Shown here piece after piece: positions 57,831 to 64,000 of a DNA stretch of 64,000 nt (position 1 is its first letter; each line of letters starts with the position of its first letter). The DNA lies in contig JAPTOF010000057.1 in NCBI GenBank assembly GCA_028554755.1, forward strand, positions 16,887-80,886, given 5' to 3'. The translations under genes and the position numbers were made by a program. The stretch is from Cordia subcordata. Taxonomy: Eukaryota; Streptophyta; Magnoliopsida; Boraginales; Cordiaceae. Below the pieces are notes generated by a model that ran no database searches, was not told the origin of the DNA, and saw only the letters and a program-made list of their open reading frames with translations.

Positions 57831-59187
57831 TATTGACTAAATATTCATTATTGATTTTGATGATGAAAAATTTGATCATGTTTTGACCAAATATGCATTA
57901 TTGATTTTAACTAAATATAATCATTTTACTAAAAGCATCTTGTGAGTGTCAAATGTGCATTATTAAGATAGATGCTTGAAAGATAGAAGAAATGAGCCAT
58001 GAAGTACATAAAAGATTATCCACCAAAGAGCTCAAAGCTTGAAGAAGAAGTTGATGAGAAGTCATAAGGTGGAGAAGCGTCATAAGGGATACAAGTAATA
58101 GCAGAAGCTTCTCACTTTCATGATATAAACATTTTAAAATCTCATGAACATTATTTTTCATAAAATGAAAAACTTGTTTGAATGTATTCATAGTATAAAA
58201 TTCTCCAACCATGTGTTTTGAAATGGTTCTAAGCTTTAAAAAATTGTTTACAAAGTGTTTGGAGTTGATTTGGTGTTATGAAAATTTGTTAAAATTGATT
58301 CAAAACTATTGTAGGCTTGTTTGGCTTTGCTTCATCATTTTGGAGTGGCCAAACTCCCTAAGCTGGTCGACCGATTGATCAAGGGGGTCACCCGGCCAAG
58401 TCAGAATTGCAGGAGTTAAGCCAGACCCCTTAGCTAGTCGATCGGCTAAGGCGTTCGGCCTAGTCAGTGAAGCAAAGGGGCAAGCCGGTCGACCGGCTGA
58501 GCGTATTGCTGTAAAATATACATTAGCTGTTTATTACCGTTCAGCCCAATTTCTCTTCTTTTCTTCCACCCATCAAAGCCCTAACCCAAAATACACTTTA
58601 AATACACCTTCCAAACATCAAAAGATCAAGAAATCCAAGCTTGCAAAATCATATACCATCATTTATTGCTGGAATCTTTGAGCTATTATTGTGAAATCCT
58701 TGAGCATTCAAGAGCTTTATTTTGCTATACTTACTTTTGAGAAGTTTCAGCTACTACATAAATTTTCTCCTTCAATCTTTGTTGACACATACTCTTAAGC
58801 TAGAAAATCTTGTGAGATATATTTATTAAGCTTGCGAAGAGCAAGGGGAAATCCTAAAGAAGTTGTCTCTTGGGTTATTTGAATTTGGGTTCAAAGAGGT
58901 GTAATACTTGGTTTGTGTTTCACCAAGCCTTGAAGAAGCATCATAATGAAGTTAATTGAAATTGTAAAGGGGAGCTACCTTGGGTGGTGGATGTAGGAAA
59001 AGCCGAACCATCTAAAAATCATTTGTCACTCTCTTCCTTATCCCTATTTTTACTTTATCTGCCATTATTGTTTGCATAATGTCTGATATATTATTCAAGT
59101 GAAAGTGTGGAATTTATTTGTTAAATTTTAGTAGAAAAATTGTCCAATATCTTAATTCATCCCCCTCTTAGGTTATTTGCCCCTACA
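57831..59187 (+). repeat. 5' LTR of SIRE-like copy 3
   Basis: It begins TATTGACTAAAT (TG now TA) and ends GCCCCTACA. A small internal duplication of the opening (GACTAAATAT..TTATTGATTTT and GACCAAATATGCATTATTGATTTT) lies at 57835-57910. Palindromic GTCGAC-type boxes at about 58374, 58434 and 58486; the last contains AGCCGGTCGACCGGCT exactly except for the first base context. Confidence 0.9.
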
Positions 59188-59205
59188 ATTGGTATCAAGA
59201 GCTAG
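59188..59205 (+). promoter_or_regulatory. tRNA-Met primer-binding site of copy 3
   Basis: ATTGGTATCAAGAGCTAG directly follows the LTR; TGGTATC is complementary to the tRNA-Met 3' end. Confidence 0.85.
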
Positions 59206-59251
59206 GGTTCTACATATAGTTTAAGAACTAGTAGAATTATGTTTGACAAAT

Positions 59252-60785
59252 ATGGACGGTATTTTTATTAAGCAAGCCCCTCCTTTTGATGGAATAGATT
59301 ATGTCTTTGGAAAATGAGAATGAAAGTATTATTCAATCACATGATTATAAGACTTGGAAGATAATAAAAAATGAACCTATATTACCTACTAAAATGAAAT
59401 GAAATAGGAGAGTTCCAAAACTCAAGAATGAATGGAATGATGAGGATATTAAGTAATTTGAATTAAATCAAAAGGCTATACAGTATTTGTTCAATGTCAT
59501 GAATGCAACCGAATTTGCTAGGGTAATGGGGTGTACTTTAGCTAAGGAACTTTCGGATCAATTAGAAGTAACCTATGAGCGGACTAGCCAAGTAAAAGAA
59601 TTGCTATGCTTGTACATAAATATGAATTATTTAAAATGCTTCCTAACGAAAATGTTGAGCAAATGTTTTCTAGATTTGTTGCCACAAATGGCTTGAAGGC
59701 ACTTGGAAAAGATTATTCAAATGGAGAAAAAATAAGAAAGGTATTAAGAAGTTTGCCATCATCATCGCAACCCAAAGTGATGGCCATCAAGGAAGCCAAA
59801 GATCTCAATACTTTGGAACTAAATGACCTTATTGAATCACTTATGACTCATGAGCTTGAGATAAAGGACCACGAAGAAGAAGATAAGAAGATAAGAAGAT
59901 GAAGAAGTCCATAGCTCTTGTTGCATCAAAATAGACATCAAGTGAAGATGAAGATGATAAGGAGGAACTGAAAGATCAGGAGATTGCACTTCTTGCCTAA
60001 AACTTCAAAAAATTTATTAAGTTTAAAAAGATAAAGAGAGGAGCCTCCTCCAACAACAATAATTGGAAGAGAAGAGGAAAGGAAGTGAAGGAATTCAAGA
60101 AGCAAAAAGACATAAGAAGTGATGAATTAAAGTGCTTCAATTGCAGCAAGTTGAGATACATCAAGGCAAATTGTCCAAAGCTTGTGAAGAAGAAGGAAGG
60201 AAAAGCACTTAAGGCAACATGGGATACTTCTGAGAGCGATAAAGATGTGGAAGAACAACATGAGGTGGCAAATTTTTGTCTCATGGCCAATGAGGATGAG
60301 GTACAATCGTCTCTATCTATTTATTACTCATCTAGTGAGGAGAAGGAAGAGGAATATACTTTTAAGGAACTAAAAGAGGCATTTTCAAAATTACATGATA
60401 ACTTCTCATTGGTTTTAGCAAAACATAAACAAATGCATAGAAAATTAAAACTTGCTTTCAATGAAAAGGAACTTTTAGAAAATAAGAATGAATCTCTTAT
60501 TGAGAAAACTAAAACTTTGGAAAAAGAAAATGAATCATTTGCCGAAGATTTCATAAAATTTGAAAAAGAAATAAAGAATTTGAAAAAAAAAAGTGAAGAT
60601 TTAAATGGAGTTATTAAAAAATCTACAAATGGCAAAGAAAACTTTGAAAAACTTCTTGGATCTCAAAAAATAGCTTTTGATAAAAGTGGAAATGGGTATA
60701 ACCCAACTATCAACCAAAAATATTTTAAAAATTATTTTGTCAAGGCATCTACTTCTACCTCTACTTCCTCTTTGCACATATTGTG
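59252..60785 (+). pseudogene. SIRE-like gag, broken (copy 3)
   Basis: The start is ATG 59252 (MDGIFIKQAPPFDG). Stops and frameshifts follow near 59308-59345. Capsid region 59487-59902 (MGCTLAKELSDQLEVTYE; MLVHKYELFKMLPNENVEQ) is split by a small deletion near 59603. Zinc knuckle CFNCSKLRYIKANC at about 60133-60174 has lost its His (LRY for LGH), so it should not bind zinc normally. A long coiled coil (60350-60640) precedes TGA 60784-60786. Confidence 0.87.
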
Positions 60786-60959
60786 AAAAGAAAGGACATG
60801 TATCAACTCATTATTACTTTAGAAAACTTTGTGACGAAGGATCATATGTCCCACATTGTCAAAGACCCAAATGGGTTGCTAAGGCCAAAAATTGATACTA
60901 ACGTCAAGGACCCAAGGTGTTGGGGACCCAAAATAAAGAATTGCATTTGAATTTCATGT

Positions 60960-63900
60960 GTGTAAGTATGCCATGAGAGCAAACTAACAAGATAAAGTGG
61001 ATCTTGGATGGTGGTTGTTCCAAACACATGATGGGGAACCTATCACTTTTGTACAAATTGAAGAGAACCAAAGGTGGAGATGTTACCTTTGGGGACAATA
61101 GCAAGGAAAAAATAATTGGGAAAGGTAGCATTGGTAATGAAAATTCTCTTGCTATCCACAATGTCTTGCTTGTAGAGGATCTTAAATTCAATTTACTTAG
61201 TATAAGCCCATTCTGTGGTAACTGTCATAAAGTAGTATTTCAATCCTCTAGTTGCATTGCACTTGAATGTGGTAATGATAATGTGTTATTTGTTGCTAGG
61301 AGAAATGAAAATGTCTATCCCATTGAAATTGATTAACTTATGTGTCAACATGTTAAATGCTTATCGGTTGTGCATGATAATGCTTAGTTGTGGCATAGAA
61401 GATTAGGGCATGCTAGCATGAGTTTATTGAATGATTTATCAAAACATGATCTTGTTAGAGATTTTCCAAAACTCAAATTTGAAAAAGACAAAGTTTGTGA
61501 TGCATGTCAATTAGGGAAAGAACACAAAACATCTGTCAAACCTATCAACAAGGTTTCAACTAATACAACATTACAATTATTGCATATGGACTTGTTTGGC
61601 CCAATTGATATGGCAAACCTAAGACGTTTTAGATGTACCTTTGTTGTTGTGGATGACTGCACTAGATTTACATGGGTCATGTTTCTTGCACATAAAAATG
61701 ATGCCTTCAATGAATTTGTAAGATTATGTAGAAAAGTGAAAAATATGAAAGGCTATTTTATAACTTGGACTTGTAGTGATAATGGCACGGAATATGTGAA
61801 CACTCATTTTATGCATTTTTGTGATGAGCATGGCATAGAACACAACTTTTTGGCCCCTTGGACTCCTCAACAAAATAGGGTAGTAGAGAGGAAGAATCGT
61901 ACACTACAACAAATTGTAAGAACCGTCTTAAAAGAACACAACTTGCCAACATATTTTTGGAGTGAAGCTGTAAACACTGCATGTTATGTGCAAAATAGAG
62001 TTTTAATTAGACCTATTTTAAATAAAACTGCATATGAACTATGGCATGAAAAAAATCCTAAAATTTCATACTTCAAAGTATTTGGCTGCAAATGTTTTAT
62101 CTTGAACACTAAAGATCATTTGAGAAAATTTGATGCTAAATCATGAAGGCATATTTTTAGGATATTCCACTAAGAGTAAAGCCTATAGTCTATAATAAAA
62201 GAATTCTTGTTGTGGAAGAATCAATGTATATTACATTTGATGAGACTAACCCATTTGAGCCGAGAAAAGAAGTTGATAATGTAGGTTATCTTTTGGAAAA
62301 AGACTACACTTGAAGATACACTTCCAAAAGACAAAGAAATTCTGACAAAACAAGAAGATACATATTAAGAAGAGTCTCAAGCCAAGAAGGATGACGGACA
62401 TTTCTCAAACAAAAGCAACACGAAGATAAAAGAGACTCATGAAGATTTACCAAAGAGTTGGAATTCGTGCAGAATCACCCTCAAGATCAAATCCTTGGTG
62501 ATCCATCTCAAGGCGTAAGAACTAGATGTAATAGCAATGCTTTTTGTGAACATTTTGCATTCATTTCTCACATAGAACATAAAAATGTTAAAGAGGCTTT
62601 ACTTGATAAAAATTGGAGAATAGCCATGCAAGAGGAATTAAATCAATTTGCTAGAAATAAAGTTTGGAAATTAGTTGAAAGACCTAGAGACAGACTAGTG
62701 ATTAGTACTAAATGGGTATTTAGAAACAAACTAGATGAAGCCATTGTAGTAATTAGGAACACGGCTAGACTTGTAGCTCAAAGGTATAATCAAGAAGAAG
62801 GTATTGATAATGATGAGACCTATGCCCCCGTAGTTAGACTTGAATCCATTTGCATGTTGCTTGCATTTACATGTGGTATGGATTTTAAACTCTATCAAAT
62901 GGATGTCCAGAGTGCTTTTCTAAATGGTTTTATTAAAGAGGAGGTGTTTGTCGAACAACCTCCTGATTTCAAAGATCCTTGTCTTCGAAACCATGTTTTT
63001 AAACTAGAAAAGGCTTTATATGGTTTAAAGCAAGCTCCTAGAGCTTGGTATAAAAGATTTAGTGGATTTCTTGTCAAAAATGATTTTGAAAGAGGAAAAC
63101 TTGACTCTGCTTTGTTCATTAAAAAGGAAGGAAATGATATTTTACTTGTACAAATTTATGTAGATGATATAATTTTTGGTGCCATTAATGTTGCCTTGTG
63201 TAAGAGTTTTTCAAAGTGTATGCATAAGGAGTTTAAAATGAGCATGATGGAAGAACTGACATTCTTCCTCAAACTCCAAATCAAGCAAACAAAGGAAGGC
63301 ATCTTCATTAATCAAGCAAAACACACAAAGGAAATCATCAAAAAGTTTGGGCTTGAGGATGCCAAAGAGATCAAAGCCCTAATGAGTCTATTAACAAATC
63401 TACATAAGGACGAGAAGGGTAAACTTGTGGATGAAAAAAAGTATAGAGGTATGATTGGTAGCTTATTCTATTGACGGCCTCTAGGATAGATATTATGTTT
63501 GTTGTGGTTTATGTGCTAAATTTCAATCTAATCCTAAGGAAACACACCTAGTTGCTATAAAAAGAATAATTAGATATCTTAAAAGAACATGCAATCTAGG
63601 ACTTTGGTATGCAAAAGGAACTTCATTTAACTTATGTGGATTCTCTGATACCGATTATGCCGTATGTAAGGTAGATCGTAAGAGTACTAGTGGAACTTGT
63701 CAATTTCTAGGACATTCTTTAGTGTCTTGGTGATGTAGGAAACAAAATAGTATTGCATTCTTTACTACGAAGTTGAATATATTGCTGCAAGTAGTTGTGT
63801 AGCACAAATTCTATAGATGAAACAAAATTTACTTGATTATGGTTTGCATTATGATCATATTCCCATTTATTGATAATATTAGTGCCATAAATCTCACAAA

Positions 63901-64000
63901 GAACCCCATTCAACATTCTAGAACTAAGCAAATTAAGATTAGGCACCATTTCATTAGAGATCATGTGTAAAAGGTGATATTATACTTGAATTTATTGACA
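60960..64000 (+). pseudogene. SIRE-like pol, broken and cut by the window end (copy 3)
   Basis: Protease reads ILDGGCSKHM at about 61001: the Asp (61007-61009) is kept but DSG has become DGG. A second Cys/His cluster CEKKGHVSTHYYFRKLC lies just before, in another frame (60780-60830). Integrase: HHCC remnant CDACQLGKEHKT (61498), LLHMDLFGPID, CSDNGTEY (about 61774) and VVERKNRTL, so the catalytic triad region is complete. RT: LVQIYVDDIIFGA (YVDD about 63157-63168) with [15 protein letters not shown]. Stops: near 61335, 61386 (TGG to TAG), 62146 and 63474 with frameshifts near 62150-62460 and 63470. RNase H STTEAEY-like region near 63755 is frameshifted; sequence ends in the C-terminal region. 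Confidence 0.92.

Larger units (their letters stand above)
57831..64000 (+). mobile_element. SIRE-like Ty1/copia retrotransposon, copy 3, 3' end outside window
   Basis: 5' LTR 57831-59187, primer site, gag and pol; the window ends inside RNase H. It is close to copy 1 and keeps several Trp and Gln codons that are stops there, so the two copies act as references for each other. It is also broken by its own stops and frameshifts. Confidence 0.93.

Overview
The window is nuclear DNA of a flowering plant, probably a dicot. It is AT-rich and made almost entirely of layered, decayed mobile DNA. Evidence for a plant: Ty1/copia elements of the Tnt1 and SIRE types, a MuDR-type transposon with a plant-mobile-domain gene, a plant LINE, a Helitron, a tRNA-derived SINE, integrated Caulimoviridae DNA, and two exons of a PLATZ zinc-binding transcription factor. 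The species cannot be named from sequence alone.

Layout. 1-4454: 3' part of a decayed Tnt1-like copia element ending in a 322-bp LTR. 4455-15300: AT-rich DNA with a retroposed insert (6298-7090), a MULE-type MITE (8450-8910), tandem repeats, a SINE (11130-11281) and the PLATZ exons (11919-13180, minus strand). 15304-17566: a foldback element with long imperfect inverted arms. 17570-29520: a rearranged endogenous pararetrovirus of four segments in alternating orientation (A minus, B plus, C minus, D plus). 29521-30137: a second copy of about 570 bp of the foldback arm plus the arm's missing outer end, so the virus block is bracketed by a very long direct duplication. 30150-32020: LINE remnant split by a hAT-like MITE. 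32025-37148: MuDR-like element with a broken transposase gene and a convergent plant-mobile-domain gene. 37149-46972: nearly complete SIRE-like copia element with a third ORF after pol. 47184-49242: Helitron. 49243-52540: MITEs and AT-rich DNA. 52545-56134: 3' fragment of a second SIRE-like copy. 57831-64000: 5' LTR, gag and pol of a third copy, running off the window.

How the parts relate. Segments D and B together cover one viral circle of about 8.0 kb from tRNA primer site to tRNA primer site: leader, movement protein, capsid protein with zinc knuckle, protease/RT/RNase H, a downstream protein of unknown role, then an intergenic promoter. Every gene is broken by stops or frameshifts, so nothing viral here looks expressible as an intact protein. 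The C and D arms form a 2.6-kb inverted repeat centred on an extra copy of the viral leader hairpin.

The PLATZ exons are the only recognisable ordinary host gene, and they carry an in-frame stop. Most nonsense codons in the transposons are G-to-A or C-to-T changes (TGG to TAG/TGA, CAG or CAA to TAG/TAA, CGA to TGA), as expected from deamination of methylated DNA. Coordinates of decayed elements are approximate to a few bases unless a junction is described.
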